The notes beneath the pieces are model-generated. The model saw only the letters and a list, made by a program, of their open reading frames with translations. It made no database searches and was not told the origin of the DNA. Made by a program: the position numbers and the translations under genes. 64,000 nucleotides of DNA, from NCBI RefSeq assembly GCF_041260155.1, contig NC_091933.1, forward strand, positions 1,586,001 to 1,650,000. Reading direction: 5' to 3'. Positions 38,120-49,796 of the stretch are shown here, in pieces (the first letter of the stretch is position 1; each line of letters opens with the position of its first letter). This stretch comes from Ptychodera flava (lineage: Eukaryota > Hemichordata > Enteropneusta > Ptychoderidae).

Positions 38120-38222
38120 TGATTGTGATGTCACTTTTTATTTTTTTGCGCATAGTTTTCTTTTTTATATGTTAAGTTTTATTTTCAAGGTGCCTGTAAA
38201 TGGGCTTTATGCCCGTTGGTCT

Positions 38223-38244
38223 AAATAAATAAATAAATAAATAA

Positions 38245-38283
<39 letters not shown>

Positions 38284-38285
38284 AT
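38223..38285 (+). repeat. (AAAT)n tail of LINE 2
   Basis: About 16 AAAT units with one break; it marks the LINE 3' end. Confidence 0.95.
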
Positions 38286-38379
38286 AGCGGACACTTTTGG
38301 GGTCTCAGTCAGGTAAAAGTCCTCGGAACTGCGAGCCTCGGACTTTTACCAGACTGTGACCCCAAAAGTGTCCGCTATT
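38283..38379. repeat. 97-bp inverted repeat (hairpin)
   Basis: AATAGCGGACACTTTTGGGG on the left pairs with its inverse ending at 38379; pairing continues through GGTAAAAGTCC to a short loop near 38331. It abuts the LINE 2 tail. Likely a small foldback element; no duplication identified. Confidence 0.85.
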
Positions 38380-40019
38380 CCTTGTAAACCTCCTCCTCGT
38401 ACTCGTACTACAATTACCATAAATAAAATTTACATGATTACCAACTCCTTGATTAACCCATGCCTCACCCATTCCCATTGAAAACAGTAACATTTTCACA
38501 TCGTATGCGCAGCATGTTTTATGTTTTATTCTTTTCAGCCTCCTCATACTGAAATATGTAACATATATAAGGTAAACGATTAACAGTTATTGCCAGCAAT
38601 CGCAACCAGTATTTGATTATTCTCACAAGCCTATTAGAACGCAAACCCCAAGATAGTTTACTGGCTAGATGTCGTGTGTATGGTTCCACAAACCAGAATC
38701 AGCTAACATAACCCTAAGATAGTTATAGTGAGGGACAACTTCGAGTTTTTCCCCGTTAAGAAACCACTTTTCATAAGATCTTAATCTCCCCCGTGTCTAA
38801 CAACGACAATCTTTGATTTGGAGGTATTTACCTTAAGTTTCCATTTTGTGGCATATATGGGGGCGCTGCAAACCAACGGCAGTAGTACTAAAAAGTGACA
38901 GGTCGTCTGCAAATAGTAAATACAACAGTTTGATATTTGCAATATGAACACCAGACAGAGAATAGCCTATGTCATTTACAAATAAAGTGAACAGAAGAGG
39001 TGATAAAATACTTCCCTGCTGCACTCCCAGATGACACCGAAAAAAATCAGTGATACCAACAGGTGTTCGTATACAAACTTTGACATAATCATACATAGAA
39101 CGTAAGAAAGCAAATAGTTTTCTCCTCATCCCTATTTTTGCCAATTTATAAAACTGATTCTATCAAAAGCTTTCTCAAAGTCTATAAGTGCACAATATAA
39201 TCTGACACTTACGGACATATAACGATTTATGATGGTGTTCAAAATAAAAATGTTATCAATATTTTAATAGTGTTTTCTGAACCCAGCCTGTTCTTCAACA
39301 AGGGGATATTAGATTTCGACCCATTTAAGTAGTCTACAGTATAAAATATCACTGAAAATCTTTGTAATAGTTGGCAATAAAGTTATACCTCTATAGTTGT
39401 CAACACTATCTCTACAACCCTTTTTATAAAGTGGTACAATTAGACCTATAATCCACTAATCAGGAAACAAGCCAGTGTTTAGAATTCTGTTACTGTTACA
39501 CAACTGAAGTAAAAATTGTCTGAAAATAAGTGATGAATGCTTCAAAAATTTCTGGCGATATGCCATCAATACCTGAAGCTTTATCTGCTTTCAAACGAGA
39601 ATCGCACTAGTTCATCCATATTAATTTCGTGATCAAGTATATCAATAGCAGTATCAAAATAAAATTCTGGTGTAGTATCAAAATTTTCCAAAACAATTTT
39701 ACTATATCGTAAAACGTATCAGCATGAATGTTAACTTGTAGCTGAATCTGAGAAAAGTGTTGAAAAGAAAGTATACCAATCTTCCAACTTTATACTTTTG
39801 GACGGGAAGCTATTTTGGTCTTCAGAAGTGCCCAAAAGTCTTTTGAATTTGGATTTGTAGCAGCAATTATAAGTTTTTGTTTTCATTCTCCACAAAATTA
39901 CGTTTCTTATTTTTTAAAACAGAGTGATAAAATTTCCGAAGAGCAATATAATCGCCTGGACCGTCTGAAGTCTTTACATTACGATAACGACTCAATGCTT
40001 TGACAATATGTCTCTTCAT

Positions 40020-40234
40020 ATAACATTCAATATCAAACCAGTCACCAGCATACACTCAGTAGCGTTTTCCGACATTTGTAAAAGCAAAGCTGCAGCTGCC
40101 GAAATGTTATCTGAATTGAGGTGAACATAACATTCAATATCAAACCAGTCACCAGCATACACTCAGTAGCGTTTTCCGACATTTGTAAAAGCAAAGCTGC
40201 AGCTGCCGAAATGTTATCTGAATTGAGGTGAACA
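40020..40234. repeat. 107-bp tandem duplication inside LINE 3
   Basis: The run from ATAACATTCAATATCAAACC to GAATTGAGGTGAAC is present twice with period 107 and essentially no differences, so the duplication is recent relative to the LINE. Confidence 0.93.
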
Positions 40235-41003
40235 TAAAATTCTTCAGAAAGAGACCAAAGTTTTCACCGATCCAAAACTGATCAAAAAGGTGACTAAATT
40301 TATTATTCCAATAACGTCTGGTAGGAGGTTCAATGGCATCATTACTTATATCTTCATCAAACACAGAATCGCCTTTCAAAGTGAATATGACTGGCAAATG
40401 ATCGGATTCTGGTCTTTCGCACACACACTAAAGTCACTGTTTATGCTTGCTTGATTTAATTAAATCAAAATTGTGGAAAAAAAGAGAGAACATAATCGAT
40501 AACACCAGCACCAGATGGTTTGATACATGTAAAATGACCAATTCCTTTATCTCTATACAGTCTCCCGGTATCTATTCTAAGGCCAACTTTGATACATCAT
40601 TCTAAAAGTAGATGACCATAAGAATTAACTGTGCAATCATTTGAGAATCTTGAAGGTAGTGGTGGTGCTTGATCATATGAGACAGTGACATCATTTGTAA
40701 AAGTTTTGAAACCAATTAGATCGATAAAATATGCTAATACATCCAGATAGAAGGCCAAAATGCTTGCACTTTGAATGGATTTGGTGAATGTTGTCATAGC
40801 CATCCAGTTTAAATACACTATCAGGAGGATTCCAGGTCTCGATCATAAAAATGATTCACACATTTTAATAAATGAAATAAAATCAGGATTTCCCCATTTG
40901 CTTTTTAACCCGTTTACGTTCCATAGAACAAATGACACAACTCAAGAAAGATTTGCACGAGAACTATGTGTTGATACACTAGAATTACAAAATACAGAGA
41001 CTT

Positions 41004-41027
41004 TGGGCCTGGATTTAACTCCACATC
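41004..41027 (-). other. 2A-like ribosome-skipping motif DVELNPGP in LINE 3
   Basis: The codons read Asp-Val-Glu-Leu-Asn-Pro-Gly-Pro on the minus strand, matching D-x-E-x-N-P-G-P. It directly follows a hydrophobic run (IRVIVLCMLLCR). In such peptides the ribosome fails to form the last Gly-Pro bond, giving two products. The surrounding copy is broken. Confidence 0.85.
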
Positions 41028-41345
41028 TCTGCATAACAGCATGCATAACACTATGACACGAATAGCAAGACTCACGTGTAACTTGTCCGTCCGCAGGCCA
41101 GCACGTTCTCCAAACCATTTACCTTGTGCCGGTTGTAGAAAACAACGAAGTTTTTGACGCCACTTGTTTACAGACACTCTCATCTTTTGAAATGTACGAC
41201 TAGAAAGACGTTTAGGTAGTATGAAGAATAACTTTGACCACACAAAAAATGCAATAGGCCGAGATTTTGAAGAAGTTTTTTCCAGAGCGTGAATACACGT
41301 GCTTCTCACCGAACGGGTGACAGTGTGCCCTTTGCACAATATATA

Positions 41346-42990
41346 ATGCAGCGGTGAAAATTACAGTAAACAGTAAATCCGTCGCTCAATAACAGTAGAA
41401 ATAAATAAATATCGTTCTTTTTATTGTAATTAGAATCACTTTTTTCTATTTTAATCATCAATTGACATGGAAAATGTCGTATGACAAATGTAGTATATAT
41501 ATTGCAAATAGCCGTTGTTTGTATAAGCAAACATGCCGTAAATTGAAAGAGACAAATATTGAACTGTCTGCGGGGTCATTTGAGTATCCTGTGATTGCAA
41601 TACATGTAATGACCTGGGCATGAAATTGCGCATGCGCAAATGAGAGCCGTAGCCGTAGTAGTTTGCCGTAGCGTTATTAAGTTATAACAGATTTGTCGTT
41701 GGTTGCAAGTACCTGCCAATCCAGCTTATGTTCTCATTGATCAAGATGTGTTTATGGTTAGCGCGGACATAGTGAATTGAAATAGGAACTTATACGGTAA
41801 GAACTCTGCTCGGTTTAGCCTGACACGTATGTAAATGAATGTACCATTTGTTAACGGTGCTGTCGTGTTGTTGTGTCGAAGTACAAGGCTACACTTTGTA
41901 TTGCCACGAACTGGTATCTGACCATCCAGTCGAGTTGTCCTGTACTTTTTGAAATATGGAGTTGTTTGATGGTCGAATTTTTCATCGGCAGTATAAAAAC
42001 TGACAAAATGTGGTAGGACGAACCGTAACATGTACTTGGTCTAGTTTGGGATATTGTAGGCCTAGTGGTACAAACAGCACAGCTTGGCCTGGGAAGCCAT
42101 ACTGGACAGTGGCGGACAACTACGTGTTTGGCATCGATCAGCATTGTTTACAGTTCCTTCTCTACATAGTGCTACATGACCTCTGCGTAACATGATGACC
42201 ATTACCTACAGTCAGTCACGTAAAAAGTACAGAGACGGGCCTCTGTTATGACAGCATAATACAAACTGCGGTGTATTTGCACCGCTTCTGGACACTCTAC
42301 CCTTTGCTTGTCATCACACACGGTTGTATTAACCCAGGCTAGCTATGCAACATTTAAGTGTTAAATATTACAAAGATTGCCATGTATAATTTTGATGGTC
42401 ATAACGTTGGGAAATCGTTTCTGAAACTGACAGTCTGACCAAAAATCTACATGGCCAGAAATGAAATACCGTCGCGATCTCCGACGTGGAGCTTAAAGTC
42501 TGGATAACTCGGCTCGTTATCTTTTTTTTCACGATTCGCTCGCATAACAACTGATCAACATGCAGGTCAAGTCCATTTCACGTTGACGAAACCAGGGTTA
42601 TGTAATATATTGAATTTCTACTTCGACGTTGCCGATAACCCAATGCATCTTATGTGACTGACAAAATCCAAGGTAAATAGCTTGGATTAATCTCCTGCAA
42701 AGTTTTAGACTTCACTTGGTAACCTCCGGTCATTTTGTCCGAACTAAAACAGCCTACTGTATTATTGGCCATTGCAATTTTAGCAGTAAAATAATTTGCC
42801 TATTATGTGCCAAACCATCATGCGATTTCAATATGTCCGTGCCTTACAATTGATCACCTCAATTGATTCAGTGTACATTACAATCGTTTCTTATCGTGAT
42901 AAAGTACAAATAAGAGTCATTACTAGTGAATGTAAGTCATCATATACACTCGACGTCGTTCGTCGTTTTGTCACACTTTTAGGTACAGCC
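41346..42990. other. intergenic, no supported gene
   Basis: Apart from the NRF-1-like palindrome I see no exon or repeat. Confidence 0.45.
41626..41639. promoter_or_regulatory. perfect TTGCGCATGCGCAA palindrome, NRF-1-like site
   Basis: The core TGCGCATGCGCA fits the NRF-1 consensus. No gene start was recognised nearby; the next coding exon is 4.3 kb away. It may mark an unannotated 5' exon or be chance. Confidence 0.35.
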
Positions 42991-42993
42991 CAG

Positions 42994-43324
42994 AGTTGAT
43001 ATCCATGTATTATAGAGTTGATATCCATGTATTATAGAGTTGATATCCATGTATTATAGAGTTGACATCCATGTATTATAGAGTTGATATCCATGTATTA
43101 TAGAGTTGATATCCATGTATTATAGAGTTGATATCCATGTATTGTAGAGTTGATATCCATGTATTATAGAGTTGATATCCATGTATTTTATAGTTGATAT
43201 CCATGTATTATAGAGTTGATATCCATGTATTATAGAGTTGATATCCATGTGTTATAGAGTTGATATCCATGTATTATAGAGTTGATATCCATGTATTGTC
43301 TAGTTCATATCCATGTATTATAGA
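42994..43324 (+). repeat. minisatellite, 15 copies of a 22-bp unit
   Basis: Unit AGTTGATATCCATGTATTAT plus AG, nearly identical in all copies. Each unit contains the palindrome GATATC. Confidence 0.97.
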
Positions 43325-45882
43325 GATGAGATTGAAAGCTACATTTCATGTTACAGGACATCAAGTAGCAGTAATATTGTTTGTACACAATTCAACCAAT
43401 CAGCGATAATGCTAAAACACTTTGTATAGTGTGATTACTCATGTTTTGTCTACAATGTCACATGATCACGACTGAACACGATTGGAACTAATTTGGGAGA
43501 ATTTTATCTTCAAATTGTTCAAATTTTTCAAAAATGTTAGGTGTCCTGTAGCTGAATGTTGCAATAATACAAAATATTACAAATATTACTCATAAAAACA
43601 AGTGTGTAACGTAAAAAGAAAAGCAGATGAGCTTATATTGCACATTGAAGTGATATTCCTTCACTGTCCAGTTATCCCTAATTAGTACCAGTCGTGTTAC
43701 TGGTTAATAGGGCAATCAACTAACGCATAAAGCAGAAGTCCGACAATGAAATTGTCATAATAAAACTTAGAATATGGTGTATCGCCTGTCACGATCACCT
43801 GGGAAGTCCACTGATATTGAAACATTGGAATTTGATCGTCTTACTTGAGAAGGGAAAAATACTTCGAAGTGTTCACTATTTCTGAAATGCTGTTCTTTAA
43901 GGCATTGGATAACATTGGATATTAAACAAAATTTTAACGAAAAGTTTACCAAAATAGAATATTTAAAATTTCCAACCAGTTTTAACGTGAAACTTGCGTC
44001 ATCTCCATGGAATGAAATAGTATCCTGAAAATGAAACGGACTCCGGACACGGCTTTTTTCCTTTCAACTTTTCAAAAGACACAAAATCAAGGTGAATATT
44101 CTAGACACGTTCCTACATCTGTCCTTGAAGGCTGGTATCTCGTAGATTTTCAAATTGACACTCGATTCTTCTCGAAGTGTACCTGGAGAATGCATAAAAT
44201 TTTGTCTTCGTGAGATCTTGAAGTCAACAACATAGCATGCAGTGCAGATATAAGTGAAAGAAAACTGACCATTTTAATTTTAGACACTTCAAGTGTAATA
44301 TTTTGTTGACGGTTTGATGATGCGAATGGTCGTAACCATGTCAAATTTTGAGGACTGTTAGAAACCTCGTTTGTTTAGAAACATGAACAGTTTATTACTA
44401 ATTAATAAATGTAGAAGGTTGATTCATGTAGCGCTACACACATTACATTGGATACAGTGCGTCTTACGTGGAAATAGAGATTCCTCGTCTAACTACAGAG
44501 GAAATGTTAATGCAATGTGTAAATACTTGTATCCTGGGTTGATATAGTTATCTGTGAGCAATTATTGATTGTAACCGTTGTCCATTTACAAATCGATTTG
44601 AAAATACTCCTTACCATGATGTAGCATCTGACCAGAATAACTGTAGACTTCTTAACCTGCATGACCTTTATGAATAGCGTGACCTTCGTACACTTATACT
44701 GTTTGACCTTCTCGTCTACAATGGGCGACCTTTTGACCACTGAGTGGATAATATGATTTGTGTTTACCATGCATGAAAAACACTTGTTATCGGTGGGCGA
44801 CGTGGAGCATCGGTGAGGATGACGTCATAATGCTACAAGTTCTTTTGACTCAAAAAGTATGTGAACAATTAGCTTTACGGCTCTAACTTCAAAGTCTTTA
44901 CGAACGGAGTTTCGATCAGTTCTGAAAGCGTGTCGTGGTACGTCATTACATTCAGCGTCTTCTTGGACATAGAGTGCAAATGGTAAATTCTTTGGACAGC
45001 AGCAAATTTATCACCAGATACAAAAAATGCGCAAGTTTCGCTCTACTTCCACAACCTAATCCCATCACATTGACCGGACTTTGTTTGTAACAATATTTGG
45101 CGATTTGCTCCTCATCGGATGGAACTGACAGACCCTCGCATCGCCATTACACTCAAGTATATGGTAAATCTTTGTCCGACATCGATCTCAGATTGTATTT
45201 TCAATTATTTAGACTGCTGCTTTGGCAGTATCCAGTCACGCGACTCAAATATTGACGCGTCTTGATCCAATACGGTGAAACGAAGAACAGAGTGACAATT
45301 GCACTTCCCCGGTTGCACTTCAACATTTTGTTGACAAATTTTGTTGCGCTGACAATAAATTTTCTGTTGAGAAATTCACTCACATTTCTCATAGAAAAAC
45401 ATTTGTCTACACTACGGTCGTTGGCAGCGAGTATATTGTGAAACAGTTCATGTAAGGCTAAAAGTTCGTTTACTGTAGTTTCTTGTGTTTATCGGTACAC
45501 TTTGGCAGACTGAGATTTTGTATAACAGGTCTGCGATGACAACATAGGACGGTATTTGGCGGATGACGGATGGTGTCGCGTACTTTCAAATGTAAGAGTT
45601 AGGCCGTGTGAGTGAGATCCTACAGACTAAGTTTAAGTCACATTTGTAACCACTAGTAATATGAAACTCAGTAACATCTTTTAGGGAGCGTGACAACGTG
45701 TACCTGTGAGGGAGACTGGTTACCATGGAGTCAGTGTTGACAACATTAAGTGAAATTTGTAATAGTAATAATTAAACCCTAACACACACGTCACTGAACA
45801 CCTCTACTTGACTATTATAAAGTGTCGTATTTTTTTTGAACACTGCACCACCGTTTACATGTTTTTATTTATTTATTACCAG
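43325..45882. other. 5' flank of gene B, no supported exon
   Basis: No coding exon recognised. The promoter and first non-coding exon of gene B may lie here, but nothing fixes their position. Confidence 0.4.
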
Positions 45883-45917
45883 GTGTCAGATGAGCAGATT
45901 TACAACAATTCAATACA

Positions 45918-45999
45918 ATGGATCAGTGGCACTGGACTAAGCCTGTATTGGTTGTATCGCTTATCATCCTTTTGTCAGTGAGCCATTGTCACGTTTCAG
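45918..45999 (+). CDS. gene B exon 1, signal peptide
   Basis: The exon opens at 45883 after acceptor TATTACCAG; the first ATG (45918) starts 27 codons with a long hydrophobic core, and the donor is TCAG/GTAAGG, leaving phase 1. Confidence 0.85.
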
Positions 46000-48900
46000 G
46001 TAAGGTGGTAATATCTCGGTAACAGAAATTATATTTACTACAGGCCTAATGCTTTATAAAAGGATGGTATAAGCGGAGTTCATGGCCAGGCTATCATAGA
46101 AGGCTAGGAAATACTTTCATTTTGTTACTTTCTCAAAGCCTCACAACATCAGCCAAAAATTTCTTGCCCATCTTCTTGCCAAATCGTTTGCTAGTCTTCG
46201 GCAAAAAATGAAAACGATAATCTATACAAGAAAACCTGAACTACATATGCAAATATGACTGTGATTACAACTGTGCGTGATCAGGCCTACAACTATAGCT
46301 GTAACTTTGATCGATGTCACAGTTATGGAAAAATACCAGCTTTGTTGAAACCTGATAAAGGGTTTGTAACACAAATGTTTCTCTCCGATGCGAGTCAGTA
46401 TGAGTCTGATTGACTGAAATAAAAACCAAATACGAGACTGCTGTTGAATATAAAAAGTTCACAGCCCCTACAGGGCACTCCACTTTTAGCGATGGCCCCA
46501 CTGCGCCATTTTCAAAACTTTTTGTCATGTTTATCGTGCAGAAACAATACTGGTACGGATTGAAATTTTCAGAGATAGGGCTGACCAATATTGACAAACG
46601 TTGATGATAAATAATTCTCGTTCTTAGTTTGCACGAATATTTGGTTACCTTTATAGCGTTGACCTATATGTCTTCCTTTATGTAATTAAGATAGCCTAAA
46701 TGTTATCTCGACAGAATGTAATTTGTGCAGCACTCAGGCGATGGGGTTTTGACCACACTGACAGGCGGCTGACACATTTAAAATATTTATGAAAGAAGAT
46801 ACGCTCGTATGGTGTAAAAACCACTCAAGCAATGTTGGCATGTATTTAGGCCAATAACCACAGATGATACTGTTACCTTTGCCAAAATGCTAACCATTTC
46901 AAATGAATTACCCATTAACATCGTGTTTTCGTATAATCACATATTTAAAGTGGACAGGGTCCCCGGGGCAGTCCTATATATTTGTGGCATATAGGATGGC
47001 AGTGGATGCAAGCTTCAATGTGAATATCCATAAGCAGTGACAGAGACAGTTTTTAATTTATGGGAAGTTTTCAGATTCTCACATTAGAAATGTATTTTTG
47101 AAAGTCCGAAAAGACGAGGTGACTTTATCACGTTTGTACTTAAAGCAATCCATTCCAGTCGTGCCATGCCTACTGTAATGACACAGACTGGGTTAATCTC
47201 TTCGAAATATTTGACCTACAGATAACATACTTGAAGAACGAAACTTTATCTGATTTCCTTTCGACCCTATGTGAGTAATATGCTGTTTGAACTTTATGAC
47301 AAGTGAAGCCAAGGCATAATAAAACAGTCAAGATGTTAATATCATGATTGCCATTATATTCCATGAACTGCATTATGAAGAATAGAGCGCATTTTCAATC
47401 GATTTGACGTGGCTTTATGGATGGTGTTCAAATTTTACAGCACAGAATGGTACAGACACACTGGAAAAAGACGCTTGTGGTGGATGCAAAAATGGCGGAT
47501 ATTGTGATGAACGTATCCCGACATGCCTCTGTACAGACGGTTATCAAGGTATCAAGTGTGAACGCAGTAAGTTAATTCGATTATGTGCACATTGAAGAGC
47601 GCTATCAAATGATCGATGTTTGGCAAGAAATTAACCTTAATTTCAGGAGTTCCTAAATGGTCTTTTGAACTAGAAAGATCCCACCCTACAAAATGGTTTG
47701 ATCTTAGTGTTTTAACGTTAGAGAGTACCCTGCGTGAGTTAATATAAGCAATAATATTTGATTATATTTGATTATCATTTAATAGTGCCAAATGATTGCA
47801 AATTTGCCAAAATGAAACAAGAAGATAAGTTTGCTCTTTGAAATTACCAATCACTTTTTACATCAATGTTTCATTAGGCATAAGTGTACATGTCGAATTT
47901 GGATCTCTCAAATTTCGCTCACTGCCTCTGTCAAAAATGTTAGTTTCTCCCTCTGACCGTTTTGCAGACTGCAATAGTACACGACGTTTGTAATAATAGT
48001 AACAAATATTGTGACAAAGTCTTGGACTCCTAGAAGGAATACATTGGTTTGGTTAAAACCTAATCTTGTATGGAGACAGTAACATGGAATATTTCCTCAG
48101 TATAATTTATTTTGTGAATTTAGCTAAAACGTTTATATTAAAATACAGTATTTTTTGTGCGTGAAGGATAACGCAGCTGTCAAAATATTTCGAATGTATT
48201 CCTTATACGATGGACAAATGGAAGTTGGTAATTTTGGTGTACTTTGACCATACCTGTACTTACCTGTAACATTATTTGTTAGTGTTGATATAATCAATAT
48301 CTGATAGAATTTGTTTTCCAACATTGATGTTTATCGAATTGTTTTTATAGGAGTTACTATGAAGACGCCAACTCTTTTCAATTGTCGACTTGATGGTGGG
48401 TGTGAACACGAGGGAATATGCATCGAGAATGGAGAGTGTTTGTGTATTCGGCCTTACTACGGAAAACGATGTCAGTTCCTTGACGGTAAGCTTACATTTA
48501 GTCACAGTTCAGTGAAAGGGAACAAAGATTCAGTATGTGAAGATAGATAGCGTACTCATACGTTATCTGTAGCCTTCGCAAGCACTCATGGCATAGATTA
48601 TTGCAATCGTATTCACCTGCTTTCAGACTGGTTTGGCAAAGATACTGATCAATGGTCACGTGTATAAGTCACCGAACAGTAAAATGGGAATACCAACTCA
48701 CGTTTTATTCATCAGTGTCGACCATGGTTTGTCTGTGATCGTTGAGTACACTGTCAGTGAATCACCAATGAAGTCACCTCTGACATGTTTAGGATTTTAT
48801 CATGGGATGTAATACGACAAGTTTCTGAGATTAACCACCGTTCGTTGTTCGTTGTGTTACCAATGATGCTGTTTGAAATGTTTGTTTTGGAAATCAAAAT

Positions 48901-49401
48901 TGGTAACTCTGTGTGTTTTTGTGACATTCTTGTTTGCGCAGATCAGACTCAATTTATTTTGGCAAACGCCTCATCACTTAATGACATTGTTACACTGTAG
49001 GTCATCAGCAAGTTCAAACACAATTTTTGATTGTCGAATATCTGAAGGTGATATAGAACATCTGCCTATTACGTTTTGTCCTCCTACTGCTTGTGTTCAA
49101 TGTAACTTTTTATGTCTGTAGATTGGTGGAATGCGTCGATGGAAAACGACAAAGATAAACGGTCGATGATCGTTTCAGCATCATTTGCCATCTTGGTCAT
49201 GTTTATAATCTGCTTTCTCATATTATACGTCAACATCAAACGAGTGAAAGAAGCACGCGCAGATGCCAACGAAATTAGAAACGCAGTTCAGGTTGATGGA
49301 CCTCCACGCATGCGCGTACCAGGAAATGAGGATAGAGAAACTCGTGCGAGGTCTGGTAAGCTACTGGGCGTATAGTTTTGTGCCATTTTAACACACATTT
49401 G

Positions 49402-49477
<76 letters not shown>

Positions 49478-49735
49478 TATACAGATGTCCTCGAGGGAAA
49501 TTACAGTGCTCGATGCTAAAGCAGAGCGTTATAAATAATAACACAAAAGTACAAATACAAAGTAATTATATCTGTTACTTAAGTTTCATGCATCCTTCAA
49601 TCATTAGACAGAAGAAGTGAAAGGATTCTTAGCTCGACAGTCTTATATATGTATGATTGGGACGTAACATTCTATTTGTAGGTGGTGTTAAAATTTGATA
49701 AATAATATTTGTTTTGATGGCCACCTAAACAAATA

Positions 49736-49796
<61 letters not shown>

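Larger units (their letters stand above)
38620..41345 (-). mobile_element. LINE 3, APE-type with N-terminal 2A-like peptide, minus strand
   Basis: Reading the minus strand from 41339: an N-terminal frame with hydrophobic AIRVIVLCMLLCRDVELNPGP, an endonuclease start WNVNGLKSKWGNPDFISF (near 40910), NSYGHLLLE near 40600, the endonuclease end SDHLPVIFTL near 40400, a linker near 40000, RT box IDFEKAFDRI near 39160, GVQQGSILSPLLFTLFVNDI near 39020, FADDLSLF near 38905, then YNYLG near 38710. Domain order is complete, but frames are broken in many places, so it is dead. It contains a 107-bp tandem duplication. Clade uncertain; CR1-like relatives with 2A peptides are known from sea urchin. Confidence 0.88.

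Noticed and set aside
42994-43324. CRISPR-like regular repeat array
   Set aside because: Direct head-to-tail tandem repeat without spacers, in animal DNA.
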